This document shows positions 1 to 8,285 of a stretch of DNA of 64,000 bases, in pieces (position 1 is the stretch's first letter; each line of letters opens with the position of its first letter). The notes under the pieces are model-generated. The model was given only the letters and a program-made list of their open reading frames with translations, did not search any database and was not told the origin of the DNA. Source of the stretch: an uncultured Bacilli bacterium (GTDB lineage Bacteria; Bacillota_I; Bacilli_A; RF39; UBA660); NCBI GenBank assembly GCA_934131695.1, contig CAKOZV010000002.1, forward strand, positions 52,709 to 116,708. The letters are read 5' to 3'. Both the position numbers and the translations under genes were made by a program.

Positions 1-668
1 TCTAAATCTCCCTCTCTCTCCTGTCTTTCAAATACTTTTTCATTTATAAGTGTTTCCTTGACCTGTTCACTTGTTTCAAAGAATATTCCTTTTACACATG
101 GATAGTCTATCCAATGAATATAAAAAACAGGCCTTTCAATATCAGATTCAATAATTTCAAGTTGTCTTTCAATTTTGGCTTTATCAAGTGTAGCACTTCC
201 CTCATAGCAATATCTATTAATCTTTTGAATTGCAGAAATAAAAGGAGCACAATGATACTTAACTTCAAAATAAGCCAATATACCTTTATCTTTTCCTAAA
301 ATCATACAATCAGGATATTTCTTATTGCTTTTATCTCCATGAGTTGCTTTAATCTTTAAATGATCAGTAAAATAATCTATTAAAATATTTTCAAAAAATT
401 GGCCCATTATGACATCATACTTGACATGACTTTTATTTCTTGGGCTCATAAAATATGCACCGCATTTTTTGCACATATCCTTTAATTGTGGAATCTCTTC
501 TTTTAATTCCTTAACTTTTTTAGGATCTTCTATATTATTTTCTTTATACATTTTATCAAAACATTCATCATTAAAATCATCATAAGTTAACTGGTTTTCA
601 AATGTAGGTACATTCTTAAAAAAATCATCTATCCTATCCCTATATATATCCAAAATTTCATTATACAT
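1..668 (-). CDS. Partial PD-(D/E)XK nuclease-like protein
   Basis: The minus strand is open from an ATG at 668 to the window edge, so the C-terminus is missing. A GGTGGAG ribosome-binding site precedes the ATG. The first ~220 residues contain a CxxC pair near 66-69 and, further on, P119-D120 followed by E135-V-K137 on a predicted beta strand. This spacing is that of the PD-(D/E)XK nuclease active site, found in restriction, repair and phage-defence enzymes; the residues around it (an FEVKYH core) fit a strand of that fold. Substrate and exact family cannot be told. It diverges from the small gene at 804 and sits with a KAP NTPase, which suggests an accessory or defence locus (inference). Confidence 0.6.
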   Translation of the reverse strand, partial: MYNEILDIYRDRIDDFFKNVPTFENQLTYDDFNDECFDKMYKENNIEDPKKVKELKEEIPQLKDMCKKCGAYFMSPRNKSHVKYDVIMGQFFENILIDYFTDHLKIKATHGDKSNKKYPDCMILGKDKGILAYFEVKYHCAPFISAIQKINRYCYEGSATLDKAKIERQLEIIESDIERPVFYIHWIDYPCVKGIFFETSEQVKETLINEKVFERQEREGDL

Positions 669-803
669 ACTACCACTCCACCATAAAATAAGTTTCTTAT
701 AACAAAATTATAACATATATTTATGCAATTTTTGATTTTTCGATATAAATTTGTTGCAAAAAATCAATTTTAGAGTGATTAATACAAAGATTGGAGGATA
801 GAT

Positions 804-1214
804 ATGATTAGAAAATGTACAGACGAAGATATAAGTGATGAAGAATGTGAAAAGGTTATTGATCCCTTTTATGAAAACTATGATAGTTATTTGGAAGAAT
901 ATGTTATTCCTGAAGTTATAGCATTTAATATTGCTAGTTCTTTTTATAGAAATGCTATGTGGAAAGCAACTTTTGAACAACATTTTAATTCTGCTTTTGA
1001 TACATTTAATCTGATGTGTAGAAATTATAAAAAAATGAAAGGTGAGGTTATTAAACTGCTCAGATTAAAATATTCTTTAGAAATTATCAACGAAGATCCT
1101 TTACAGACTCGTCACCGGTTTTTAATAATTCTAACTTTTCATTTAATGTTTCTGTCAATAAGTCTAATGCATAAATCTTTGTTTTTCCAAATTTATTTTT
1201 ATTCATTTCATTAA
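804..1214 (+). CDS. Short hypothetical protein, probably 3'-truncated
   Basis: Begins at an ATG behind a good GGAGG site. The first ~95 residues are acidic and helix-rich and read like a real protein (start MIRKCTDEDISDEEC). From about 1087 on, the frame runs antisense through the end of the KAP gene, and the last ~40 residues are hydrophobic and phenylalanine-rich, as expected of antisense noise. The simplest reading is a gene whose original 3' end was lost when the two convergent genes were joined. No family recognised. It could also be an intact small protein with an odd tail. Confidence 0.45.
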   Translation: MIRKCTDEDISDEECEKVIDPFYENYDSYLEEYVIPEVIAFNIASSFYRNAMWKATFEQHFNSAFDTFNLMCRNYKKMKGEVIKLLRLKYSLEIINEDPLQTRHRFLIILTFHLMFLSISLMHKSLFFQIYFYSFH

Positions 1215-3012
1215 TTCTTTTTATCAAAAGTTCAAGATTTTCTCTATCCATCATATAAAAATCCCTTATATTACCAAAATGATAAACATTGTCTATTGTA
1301 TATTTGAAATAAAAAATATCTTTTGTAGGACACTTTTTAATATTTTCTATAATTAAATTAACATCCAATTTATTTAAAAATCCCTCGCCATGAATAACAT
1401 TATTCTTGATATAAAGGTTATAAAGTTTTTCACCCCAGTTTTCTGATAACAATATAGTAACTATTGTATCGGAACTATTTTTACTTCTATTTTGATTAAT
1501 AATGTCATTAAATTCTTTTGAATACTTATTGTAAACATCCACTGTTTTTTGATCATTTAACATTGTATGAAAATCAATATAATCAACTTTATTATCAACT
1601 AAGCTTTTCTTCATTAGAGCTACTAACTGCTCAATATAATCAGGAAATAGTCCAATTACTTCTAAGCCTGATATAATCCTTAATAATTTGGGAAAAACTT
1701 GATATCCATAATGAAAATTTTTAATCATTTTATCTAAATATTCTTTTATTTCACTATCTTCTAATTCCCAATAAGCTTCTAAATTAAAATATGGATCATC
1801 ATTTGGTAAAGCATTTTCTATTTCAACTGTTATATATTGATTTAAAGTGTTCTTCATCTGACTTAAATTAAGGCTAGAAGAACATAAATAATCACTAATA
1901 AAATCAAACGCAGTAAAATAATCAGTCATTTTTTGTAATCCATCATCAGTGAATGATGTTGCACCAGAATATTTTGCACCATTTAATTTTTGTTTTATTT
2001 CAACACCATTTTTTAATAATACAGACATATGAATTGTATTAATAAATGTTAATTCTAAAATTCTATTTTCTTTTTCTTCATATTTTTGCTTTTTAATTTG
2101 ATTAAATATAATTTCATATTCATTTAATAAAAAAATTATAGTTCTAATGTTACAACAATTATCTTTTTTTAGCGTTTCAACTAATAAACTCTTTTGGGAT
2201 TTCAAATACTCATAGTATTTCTTATTTTTAACATGGTTTTCTAAAAGATTATTTATTATTTTTTCCAAATTTGGCACATAATCTATAGTTTTACCAATTA
2301 ATTTTTCTTTTATTAATTTATACTTATTTTCTGTGTTATATGTTTTGTTAACTCTTTTTTTAATATCTTCTATCTTTGGCTTAGTAACTGTATCATCACT
2401 TTGCCATGAATTAACTTTTTTCTTTTCGCCATACTCAATATTATTATATAAGCAACTAATTATTTTTAATTCATAATTATTATCTATATTTAGCTTTTCT
2501 ATTTCGTTTTCGTTAGCAACTATAATACACTTAACATTCTTGTGTTCCACATAATCATTAATAAACCCCAAGACTTCATTAATAGGTATATTAACTCTTT
2601 CTAAATCGTCAAATATAATTAATTTTTTCGAAACATCTATAAAATTACTCATTAACTCAGTTGCATCAATACTTTTTGCATCTGGTAAAGGTATTTTAAA
2701 AATACTTGAAATGGCCGATGAAAAGCTTCTATAACCAGCGCCTAATATTTTGCCTCCCTTTTTTATTTTTTTATTTATTTTCATATTTTTGTTCATTATT
2801 GAGTATAGTATTTTTTTACTTATATCACTTGTATTACTAAGCCCATATAAAGAAACATATACACTATCATTAATTTTTGCTAGTATTTTGTTTTTAACAA
2901 AATATGTTTTACCGCATCCCCACTCTCCATTAAGTAGAATTGCATACTGACTATTAACATCAGAGTAGTATGTTTTAATTATTTCAATTATTTCTTCCTC
3001 GCTTAAATTCAT
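1087..3012 (-). CDS. KAP-family P-loop NTPase
   Basis: 641-residue protein with a Walker A motif GEWGCGKT (29-36) and Walker B LIIFDDLER (131-139), the pattern of the KAP family of STAND-like P-loop NTPases. Many family members are membrane-associated or act in phage defence. Here residues ~85-110 include a glycine/serine-rich stretch that could be a hairpin insertion, but no clear transmembrane segment is visible. The C-terminal ~400 residues are helical and unrecognised. The ATG follows AAGGAGG, and a terminator-like hairpin lies between this site and the upstream sequence, so expression may be attenuated. Its 3' end overlaps the plus-strand ORF from 804. The precise role is not known. Confidence 0.75.
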   Translation of the reverse strand: MNLSEEEIIEIIKTYYSDVNSQYAILLNGEWGCGKTYFVKNKILAKINDSVYVSLYGLSNTSDISKKILYSIMNKNMKINKKIKKGGKILGAGYRSFSSAISSIFKIPLPDAKSIDATELMSNFIDVSKKLIIFDDLERVNIPINEVLGFINDYVEHKNVKCIIVANENEIEKLNIDNNYELKIISCLYNNIEYGEKKKVNSWQSDDTVTKPKIEDIKKRVNKTYNTENKYKLIKEKLIGKTIDYVPNLEKIINNLLENHVKNKKYYEYLKSQKSLLVETLKKDNCCNIRTIIFLLNEYEIIFNQIKKQKYEEKENRILELTFINTIHMSVLLKNGVEIKQKLNGAKYSGATSFTDDGLQKMTDYFTAFDFISDYLCSSSLNLSQMKNTLNQYITVEIENALPNDDPYFNLEAYWELEDSEIKEYLDKMIKNFHYGYQVFPKLLRIISGLEVIGLFPDYIEQLVALMKKSLVDNKVDYIDFHTMLNDQKTVDVYNKYSKEFNDIINQNRSKNSSDTIVTILLSENWGEKLYNLYIKNNVIHGEGFLNKLDVNLIIENIKKCPTKDIFYFKYTIDNVYHFGNIRDFYMMDRENLELLIKRINEMNKNKFGKTKIYALDLLTETLNEKLELLKTGDESVKDLR

Positions 3013-3037
3013 AACAATTCTATCCTCCTTATAAAAG

Positions 3038-3066
3038 AAAAAATTCTATACTATAATTGTATAGAA
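3038..3066 (-). terminator. Terminator-like hairpin (attenuator) before the KAP gene
   Basis: Eight-base arms TTCTATAC and GTATAGAA with a seven-base loop, followed on the minus strand by a run of six T, ten or so bases upstream of the KAP ribosome-binding site. A transcript entering from upstream would meet it before the gene. It may be an attenuator, an operator palindrome, or the terminator of a lost gene. Confidence 0.5.
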
Positions 3067-3204
3067 CTCTATGATTACATTATACTACTTTATCTCTTAA
3101 ATGTCTGCAATAATCATGCAATTTTAACAAAACTTGTTCCCGAGTTGTTCCCAAGAATTATTTTCATTCTTCTCTATACTCACAGCCCCTTATAAAATGG
3201 GCAT

Positions 3205-3233
3205 AAAAAATGAGAGCACGGTTAAATGCTCTC
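3205..3233 (-). terminator. Intrinsic terminator of the small RNA
   Basis: GAGAGCA and TGCTCTC arms around an eight-base loop, then ATTTTTT on the minus strand. The T-run is on one side only, so the direction is clear. Confidence 0.75.
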
Positions 3234-3316
3234 TTCAGGGGGTTTCGGTAAGTATATCTACACAAAAAACAGTAGATTATACTTCATGATAAATAGTAAA
3301 AGCTACCTATCATGTA
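3205..3316 (-). ncRNA. Candidate small RNA with C-rich single-stranded region
   Basis: Between recG and the KAP gene, a consensus promoter is followed ~110 bases later by an intrinsic terminator with no ORF between. The predicted RNA has hairpin 1 (CATGATA with TATCATG arms, 3284-3314), hairpin 2 (AAGTATA.TCTAC with GTAGA.TATACTT arms, 3250-3285), an unpaired ACCGAAACCCCCTGAA segment and the terminator stem. C-rich unpaired stretches in Gram-positive small RNAs often pair with the G-rich ribosome-binding sites of target mRNAs. No known RNA family was recognised. The flanking GTTTCGG and CCGAAAC (3242-3248, 3359-3365) could also pair in a longer transcript. Confidence 0.6.
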
Positions 3317-3321
3317 ACTTA

Positions 3322-3350
3322 ATAATAACTAAAAAATGCTAAGATGTCAA
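3322..3350 (-). promoter_or_regulatory. Sigma-A promoter of the small RNA
   Basis: Minus-strand TTGACA (3350-3345), 17-base spacer, TATTAT (3327-3322). This is nearly consensus and points into the terminator-ended small RNA, not into an ORF. Confidence 0.7.
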
Positions 3351-3382
3351 TTTTATTTCCGAAACTTTCCACTTCTTTACAC

Positions 3383-5374
3383 TTAACTATGTATAATTGA
3401 TTCAATAATTTTCATCTTTAATTGTTTTTCTTCTTCTGTCTTTTTTAATAAATACTGATAAGAATCTTCTCTTGCTCTTAAAAGAATAGAATAATCATTC
3501 TTTATATTAGCTATTTTAAAAGACATATCACCACTTTGTTTAGTACCAAATAAATCACCATGACCTCTTAGTTTAAAGTCTTCTTCACTTATTTCAAACC
3601 CATCAGTAGTCTTTTCCATAATATGAAGTCTTTCAGTATCTTGATTACTTATTAAAACACAATGTGACTGTAAATCATTTCTTCCTACTCTTCCTCTTAA
3701 CTGATGAAGTGTTGAAAGTCCAAATCTATTAGCATCAAATATAACCATCATAGTAGCATTAGGAACATCTACTCCTACTTCAATAACAGTTGTACTAATT
3801 AGTATTTGACACTTATTAAGAAGAAAGTCATTCATAACTTTATCTTTAGCTGCTGTAGCCATCTTACCATGAACTAGTCCTATCTTATATTTACTACCAA
3901 AAGCGACTGTTAATTTATCTTTAAGTTCATTGACATTAGTTAAATCACTATTTTCACTTTCTTCTATCAAAGGTGCTATTACATATATCTGATGATCTTG
4001 TTTCAATTCTTCATACATCATGGCTAAAACATCTTTCATCTCAGCCTCATTCTTTAACACTGTATGAATCTTCTTTCTCCCCTTTGGTCTTGTCTTAATA
4101 GTAGATACATCCATATCACCAAAGATAGTTAAAGCATAAGTTCTTGGTATGGGAGTAGCACTCATATATAAGGTATCTGGTTTCTTACCCTTATTTTCTA
4201 AATTAGCTCGTTGATTAACACCAAACCTATGTTGCTCATCAGTAATAACTAATCCCAGATTGTTATACTCTACCTCTTCTTGAATTAAAGAATGAGTTCC
4301 AATAATAACATCTATATCATTATTAGCAAGGCTTGTTAAAATCTTATCTTTATCCCTCTTACTAGTTGATCCTGTTAATAAGGCAATATTTATATCAGTA
4401 TCTTTAAAGATATCTTTCATATTATTATAATGCTGGGTAGCAAGTATTTCAGTAGGAGCCATTAAAGCACTCTGATAGCCTGCTAGATAGTTAGCATAGA
4501 TAGCAAGAAAAGAAACAATTGTCTTACCACTACCAACATCACCTTGTAATAACCTATTCATTTTCCCTTCACTAGTTAGGTCCTTTACAATATCAGAAAC
4601 TGCTTTTTCCTGATCAGTTGTAAGCTCAAAAGGAAGTGTTTTAATAAAATCTTCTACCTTCTTAGTATCTATTTCTTTTTTTATACCAGAATTTTTATTC
4701 TTATTTTCCATTTTTAAATAGTTAATCTTAAACATAAAAGAAAATAACTCTTCATACTTAAGTCTATTCTTTGCTTCCTCTAACTTTTCAAGAGATGGTG
4801 GATTATGTACTATATTTAAAGCGGTTCTTTTATTAACAAAGTTATACTTTTCTTGATACTCTAAAGGGATAAAATCTGTTATTTCTTTATAATTACCTAG
4901 TAAAGCCATATTTATATAAGTAGACATATTCTTATTAGTAAGACCACTAGTTAAATGATAAACTGGTTCTATCTTAATCTTCGCAGATAACGTTTCTAAC
5001 TTTATATCAGATGCTGTAATAACATTCTTTCTCTTATCAAATTTACCTATTACTGTAACACCAGTACCTACTGCTAAATGACTTTTTAGAAAGGCTCTAT
5101 TAAATATAGATATACCAACTACTCCTGATGAAGTAACTAATCTAAAGTTCATTTTATTAAGTCCTGCTTTAAACCTAACTAAGATTGGACTACTTTCTAT
5201 TCTTCCATCTATAATAATATGATCACCATCTACTGTATCAGTAAGTGATCCTCTTTTCAAAATATCATAACGAAATGGATAATGGGTTACCAAATCATCT
5301 ACTGTGGTAATCCCTATTTTATTCAAAAGGACTAAAGACCTTGGTCCTATCCCTCTAACATCTTTCAATGCCAC
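3383..5374 (-). CDS. recG: ATP-dependent DNA helicase RecG
   Basis: Superfamily 2 helicase that remodels stalled replication forks and Holliday junctions. An N-terminal wedge/OB region (with the helix-hairpin-helix-like VRGIGPRS at the very start) is followed by helicase domains with Walker A GDVGSGKT, motif II in the form DEQH, motif III SATPIPRT and motif VI QLRGRVGR; the C-terminal RecG block is present. The length of ~663 residues is close to the usual ~680. The frame is open from a GTG at 5383, but the GTG at 5374 (start MALKDVRGIGP) lies five bases after AGAGGTGG and is the better start. It reads away from the divergent gene at 5464. Confidence 0.95.
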   Translation of the reverse strand: MALKDVRGIGPRSLVLLNKIGITTVDDLVTHYPFRYDILKRGSLTDTVDGDHIIIDGRIESSPILVRFKAGLNKMNFRLVTSSGVVGISIFNRAFLKSHLAVGTGVTVIGKFDKRKNVITASDIKLETLSAKIKIEPVYHLTSGLTNKNMSTYINMALLGNYKEITDFIPLEYQEKYNFVNKRTALNIVHNPPSLEKLEEAKNRLKYEELFSFMFKINYLKMENKNKNSGIKKEIDTKKVEDFIKTLPFELTTDQEKAVSDIVKDLTSEGKMNRLLQGDVGSGKTIVSFLAIYANYLAGYQSALMAPTEILATQHYNNMKDIFKDTDINIALLTGSTSKRDKDKILTSLANNDIDVIIGTHSLIQEEVEYNNLGLVITDEQHRFGVNQRANLENKGKKPDTLYMSATPIPRTYALTIFGDMDVSTIKTRPKGRKKIHTVLKNEAEMKDVLAMMYEELKQDHQIYVIAPLIEESENSDLTNVNELKDKLTVAFGSKYKIGLVHGKMATAAKDKVMNDFLLNKCQILISTTVIEVGVDVPNATMMVIFDANRFGLSTLHQLRGRVGRNDLQSHCVLISNQDTERLHIMEKTTDGFEISEEDFKLRGHGDLFGTKQSGDMSFKIANIKNDYSILLRAREDSYQYLLKKTEEEKQLKMKIIESIIHS

Positions 5375-5463
5375 AACTACCACCTCTTCTTCTGCCTGAT
5401 ATTATATCACATTTTTAGGAATTTTTGAAGATGAAAACACATAAAATATTATAAGGAGGCTTA

Positions 5464-6060
5464 ATGAAATTAATTATTGATGACATGATAGAAGATAATG
5501 ATAATCTTCTTTTAACCAATAAGTTTGTCACTGGTTTTAGACTTAAACTTGCTCTTACTAGTGATAATATTGTTATCGTATTACCTAGTAAAATAGATAT
5601 TTCTCTTACTAATTTAACCTTTAAAGAGATAAAAAAGATTAATCAGAATCTATATACTCTTAAAGAGACATTAGAGATATTTAAAAATTATCAAAAAGAA
5701 CTTATCTTAACTATTTCTAGGTTAGAGGATAAGACTAATCTATTTATTGATTTAATTCTAGTAGAAATACAAAAGTATAGTAATTTAAACTTTTCATTTG
5801 AAACTAGTGATGATGCTATTTATAAATATTTAAAGAATACTAGTTATCCTAGTTATTTAATTACAGGTGATTGCAAAGATAAAGTCATAATAAAAAGAAA
5901 AGATAAGAATTATTTCTTTAATAAAGTATCTAGCATAACTAACCTTTATAAATTATTAAATAATCATTCTAACTCTTTTCCTTTATATATTATAATTCAA
6001 GAAAATATGAAAAAGTCTTTGCTTTTTAACACATCATTGCTCCGTCTACTTGAAGAATAG
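5464..6060 (+). CDS. GDPD-like TIM-barrel protein, apparently catalytically dead
   Basis: 198 residues after AAGGAGG. The order of elements resembles a glycerophosphodiester phosphodiesterase barrel: a VIVLPS strand where the family has VV-HD, a DISLTNLTFKEIKKIN segment like its dlTleEik block, then YTLKETLEIF like its PTLeEvL, a beta strand, and a SFETSDDAIYKYLK block like the SFd...l strand. The catalytic HRG, the metal-binding ExD and the second histidine are all missing, and the C-terminal part is short. So this looks like a degenerate pseudo-enzyme of the fold; the assignment rests on pattern only. It overlaps the convergent SDR gene by 35 bases. Confidence 0.45.
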   Translation: MKLIIDDMIEDNDNLLLTNKFVTGFRLKLALTSDNIVIVLPSKIDISLTNLTFKEIKKINQNLYTLKETLEIFKNYQKELILTISRLEDKTNLFIDLILVEIQKYSNLNFSFETSDDAIYKYLKNTSYPSYLITGDCKDKVIIKRKDKNYFFNKVSSITNLYKLLNNHSNSFPLYIIIQENMKKSLLFNTSLLRLLEE

Positions 6061-6766
6061 TTCCTGTTACATAACTTGCTTTATCACTTGCTAAGAATAG
6101 TATGGCATTAGCTATATCTTTAGGATCACCTATTCTTCCTAATGGTATCATAGCAATTAAAGGTTTAATCATTTCATCTGGTAAATTTTTAACCATATCA
6201 GTATTAGTTATACCAGGTGCTACAGCATTTACTCTTATTTTCTTTTTACCTAACTCTCTTGCTAAACTCTTAGTTAAACCGTTAACAGCAAATTTACTAG
6301 TTGGATATAGACAGCCACTAGGTTGACCATAAAAGCTTACCATAGAGCTGACATTTACAATTGATGGATTCTCCCCTGTCATATATGGAATAACTGCTTT
6401 AGAAGTATCAAATACCCCTTTTATATTTAGATTAATAATCTTATCACACTCTTCTTCTGTATAGCTTGTTATAGGTGTACTTGAAGATACTCCAGCATTA
6501 TTTACTAAAATATCAATTTTACCATATTTAGTAGCTATTTCTTTAGCTACTTTTTCCATTTCTTCTAGATTAGCTAAATCAGTAAAATATCCTTCTACTT
6601 TATATTCATTATTTTCTTCTTTTAAAGAATTAATTGCTTTTGTAACACTTTCTTCACGTGATCCGAAAAGTATTACTCTAGCTCCTTCTTTTAGAAATTC
6701 TTCTACAGTAGTGTAACCAATCCCTCTAGTACCTCCGGTTACTAAAACTACTTTTTCATTAAACAT
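6026..6766 (-). CDS. SDR-family oxidoreductase, FabG-like
   Basis: Classical short-chain dehydrogenase/reductase of ~246 residues. The N-terminus has the Rossmann TGGTRGIG, then NNAGVS, the serine of the SSM strand, the catalytic YPTSK and the PG-T-DM loop after the active site; the C-terminus (VTGTILQVDGAMMC) is typical of FabG-type 3-oxoacyl-ACP reductases and related sugar or alcohol dehydrogenases. Substrate not determined; it is not near other fatty-acid genes. The frame extends to 6778, but the ATG at 6766 (MFNEKVVLVTGG) has the AAGGTGAT site at correct spacing. Confidence 0.85.
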   Translation of the reverse strand: MFNEKVVLVTGGTRGIGYTTVEEFLKEGARVILFGSREESVTKAINSLKEENNEYKVEGYFTDLANLEEMEKVAKEIATKYGKIDILVNNAGVSSSTPITSYTEEECDKIINLNIKGVFDTSKAVIPYMTGENPSIVNVSSMVSFYGQPSGCLYPTSKFAVNGLTKSLARELGKKKIRVNAVAPGITNTDMVKNLPDEMIKPLIAMIPLGRIGDPKDIANAILFLASDKASYVTGTILQVDGAMMC

Positions 6767-6848
6767 TATTATCATCACCTTCCATTTTAATTATAACAAG
6801 AGATAGTACTTATAGGTAAATAATCTTTGAAAGATGACACAATTTGAC

Positions 6849-6875
6849 AAAAAAATAAGATACCAAGAGTATCTT
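6849..6875 (-). terminator. Terminator of the ten-tRNA operon
   Basis: AAGATAC and GTATCTT arms with a five-base loop followed by ATTTTTTT on the minus strand, ~27 bases after the last tRNA. Confidence 0.75.
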
Positions 6876-6901
6876 TTATATTTATAATTTAAATTCTCGA
6901 A

Positions 6902-6977
6902 TGGTGGTTCCAGGTGGAATCGAACCACCGACACAAGGATTTTCAGTCCTTTGCTCTACCGACTGAGCTATGAAACC
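6902..6977 (-). tRNA. tRNA-Phe(GAA)
   Basis: Cloverleaf with acceptor GGTTTCA/TGGAACC, anticodon loop CTGAAAA (GAA) and encoded CCA. Last gene of the ten-tRNA operon. Confidence 0.95.
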
Positions 6978-6983
6978 AAATAA

Positions 6984-7060
6984 TGGCGGTTCCGACGGGG
7001 CTCGAACCCGCGATCTTCTGCGTGACAGGCAGACGTGTTAACCAGCTGCACCACGGAACC
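6984..7060 (-). tRNA. tRNA-Asp(GTC)
   Basis: Cloverleaf with acceptor GGTTCCG/CGGAACC, anticodon loop CTGTCAC (GTC), encoded CCA. Confidence 0.95.
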
Positions 7061-7064
7061 ATTA

Positions 7065-7140
7065 TGGTTGCGGGAGGAGGACTCGAACCTCCGACCTCTG
7101 GGTTATGAGCCCAACGAGCTACCAACTGCTCCATCCCGCG
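7065..7140 (-). tRNA. Initiator tRNA-fMet(CAT)
   Basis: Anticodon CAT. The first base C faces A at position 72, an unpaired end typical of bacterial initiators, and three G:C pairs (GGG/CCC) flank the anticodon loop. Encoded CCA. Confidence 0.95.
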
Positions 7141-7161
7141 ATATCAATATATAAATTTAAG

Positions 7162-7254
7162 TGGCGGAGGAAAAGGGATTCGAACCCCTGCGTCGCTTGC
7201 GCGACCTCCCGGTTTTCAAGACCGGTCCCTTCAACCAGACTTGGGTATTCCTCC
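7162..7254 (-). tRNA. tRNA-Ser(TGA)
   Basis: Class II tRNA with a long variable arm (GGTCGCG/CGCGACGC region), anticodon loop CTTGAAA (TGA), G discriminator and encoded CCA. Confidence 0.95.
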
Positions 7255-7261
7255 AAATAAG

Positions 7262-7352
7262 TGGTGCCTAAGGCCGGACTTGAACCGGCACGAAGTATGA
7301 CCTTCGCAGGATTTTAAGTCCTGTGCGTCTACCAATTCCGCCACTCAGGCAC
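7262..7352 (-). tRNA. tRNA-Leu(TAA)
   Basis: Class II tRNA with long variable arm, anticodon loop CTTAAAA (TAA), acceptor GTGCCTG/TAGGCAC, encoded CCA. Confidence 0.95.
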
Positions 7353-7356
7353 ATCA

Positions 7357-7432
7357 TGGTGACCCGCATGAGATTCGAACTCATGACCCTTTGATTAAAA
7401 GTCAAATGCTCTACCGACTGAGCTAGCGGATC
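7357..7432 (-). tRNA. tRNA-Lys(TTT)
   Basis: Anticodon loop CTTTTAA (TTT), acceptor GATCCGC/GCGGGTC, encoded CCA. A second lysine tRNA with CTT lies at 26150. Confidence 0.95.
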
Positions 7433-7445
7433 AAATATTTAAAAA

Positions 7446-7520
7446 TGGTTGCCTCGGTTAGATTCGAACTAACGCATGTCAGAGTCAAAGTCTGATGCCT
7501 TACCACTTGGCTACGAGGCA
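7446..7520 (-). tRNA. tRNA-Gln(TTG)
   Basis: Anticodon loop CTTTGAC (TTG), acceptor TGCCTCG/CGAGGCA, encoded CCA. Confidence 0.95.
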
Positions 7521-7530
7521 ATAACTAAGA

Positions 7531-7614
7531 TGGTGGAGAGAGATGGATTCGAACCATCGAACCCGAAGGAACAGATTTACAGTCTGTCGCGTTTAGCCAC
7601 TTCGCTACCTCTCC
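7531..7614 (-). tRNA. tRNA-Tyr(GTA)
   Basis: Class II tRNA with long variable arm, anticodon loop CTGTAAA (GTA), acceptor GGAGAGG/TCTCTCC, encoded CCA. Confidence 0.95.
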
Positions 7615-7631
7615 GACTATAAATAATAAAA

Positions 7632-7708
7632 TGGTGCCGAAACCAGGAATCGAACCCGGAACCTACTGATTACAAATCAGTTGCTCTACCTATTGAGCTA
7701 TTTCGGCA
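7632..7708 (-). tRNA. tRNA-Thr(TGT)
   Basis: Anticodon loop TTTGTAA (TGT), acceptor TGCCGAA/TTCGGCA, encoded CCA. Confidence 0.95.
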
Positions 7709-7714
7709 TCTTAA

Positions 7715-7791
7715 TGGTGGGCGATATAGGACTCGAACCTATGACCCCCTGCTTGTAAGGCAGGTGCTCTAACCAACTGAGCTAATCGCCC
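7715..7791 (-). tRNA. tRNA-Val(TAC)
   Basis: Anticodon loop CTTACAA (TAC), acceptor GGGCGAT/ATCGCCC, encoded CCA. First gene of the operon, just after the promoter. Confidence 0.95.
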
Positions 7792-7813
7792 AAGTAACCA
7801 CTTGACGAAATTA

Positions 7814-7842
7814 AATATACCAATTTATTTAATGAATGTCAA
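7814..7842 (-). promoter_or_regulatory. Promoter of the ten-tRNA operon
   Basis: Minus-strand TTGACA (7842-7837), 17-base spacer, TATATT (7819-7814), with transcription predicted to begin about 15 bases before tRNA-Val. It drives Val-Thr-Tyr-Gln-Lys-Leu-Ser-fMet-Asp-Phe. Confidence 0.8.
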
Positions 7843-7860
7843 CACTTTTTCCGATTTTTA

Positions 7861-8202
7861 TTATATTTTTTTCTCTTTTAGTGATTTTTCTAGAAAAATA
7901 GCTAAATTTTTAAATCCCGATGGTGTTTCTTTTATCTTGCTTCCCCTATTTTTAGTAATACGATAATCAAGATTAATGGTACTTAATGAGTAGTGATTAT
8001 CTTTTTCTTCTCTTACTATTCTCACTCTTATTAATTCACCAATAGTAGCATAATCATTAACATTTTCTATATATTTGTTAGAGATTTCTGAAATATGAAT
8101 TAAACCGCTTGTATTATTATCTAGCTGAACAAAAATTCCATACTCTTTAATACCAGTGACATAACCCAGTACAACAGAACCTATCTTGTACTTTTCATGC
8201 AT
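7861..8202 (-). CDS. S1-domain RNA-binding protein (YugI/CvfD-like)
   Basis: 113-residue protein starting MHEKYKIGSVVLGYV. The S1 RNA-binding fold covers residues ~5-75, with the typical GYVTGIKEYGIFVQL and GLIHISEIS strands; the rest is a basic tail. Length and layout match the general-stress protein 13/YugI/CvfD family, small ribosome-associated S1 proteins that affect translation. The ATG at 8202 follows GGTGAG; an upstream GTG at 8205 is unlikely to be used. It reads toward the tRNA operon. Confidence 0.8.
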   Translation of the reverse strand: MHEKYKIGSVVLGYVTGIKEYGIFVQLDNNTSGLIHISEISNKYIENVNDYATIGELIRVRIVREEKDNHYSLSTINLDYRITKNRGSKIKETPSGFKNLAIFLEKSLKEKKI

Positions 8203-8285
8203 CACTTCTCACCACAAATAGATTATAGCATAATTTTCTCTTTACGAAAAGAAAAAATTTATTTATAATGTTCTTGGTGATAAAA

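Noticed and set aside
2750..2950. Hydrophobic plus-strand ORF of 66 residues
   Set aside because: Antisense to the Walker region of the KAP gene; no ribosome-binding site.
6943..7134. A 63-residue minus-strand ORF
   Set aside because: It lies entirely across the Phe, Asp and fMet tRNA genes, so it is a reading-frame shadow.
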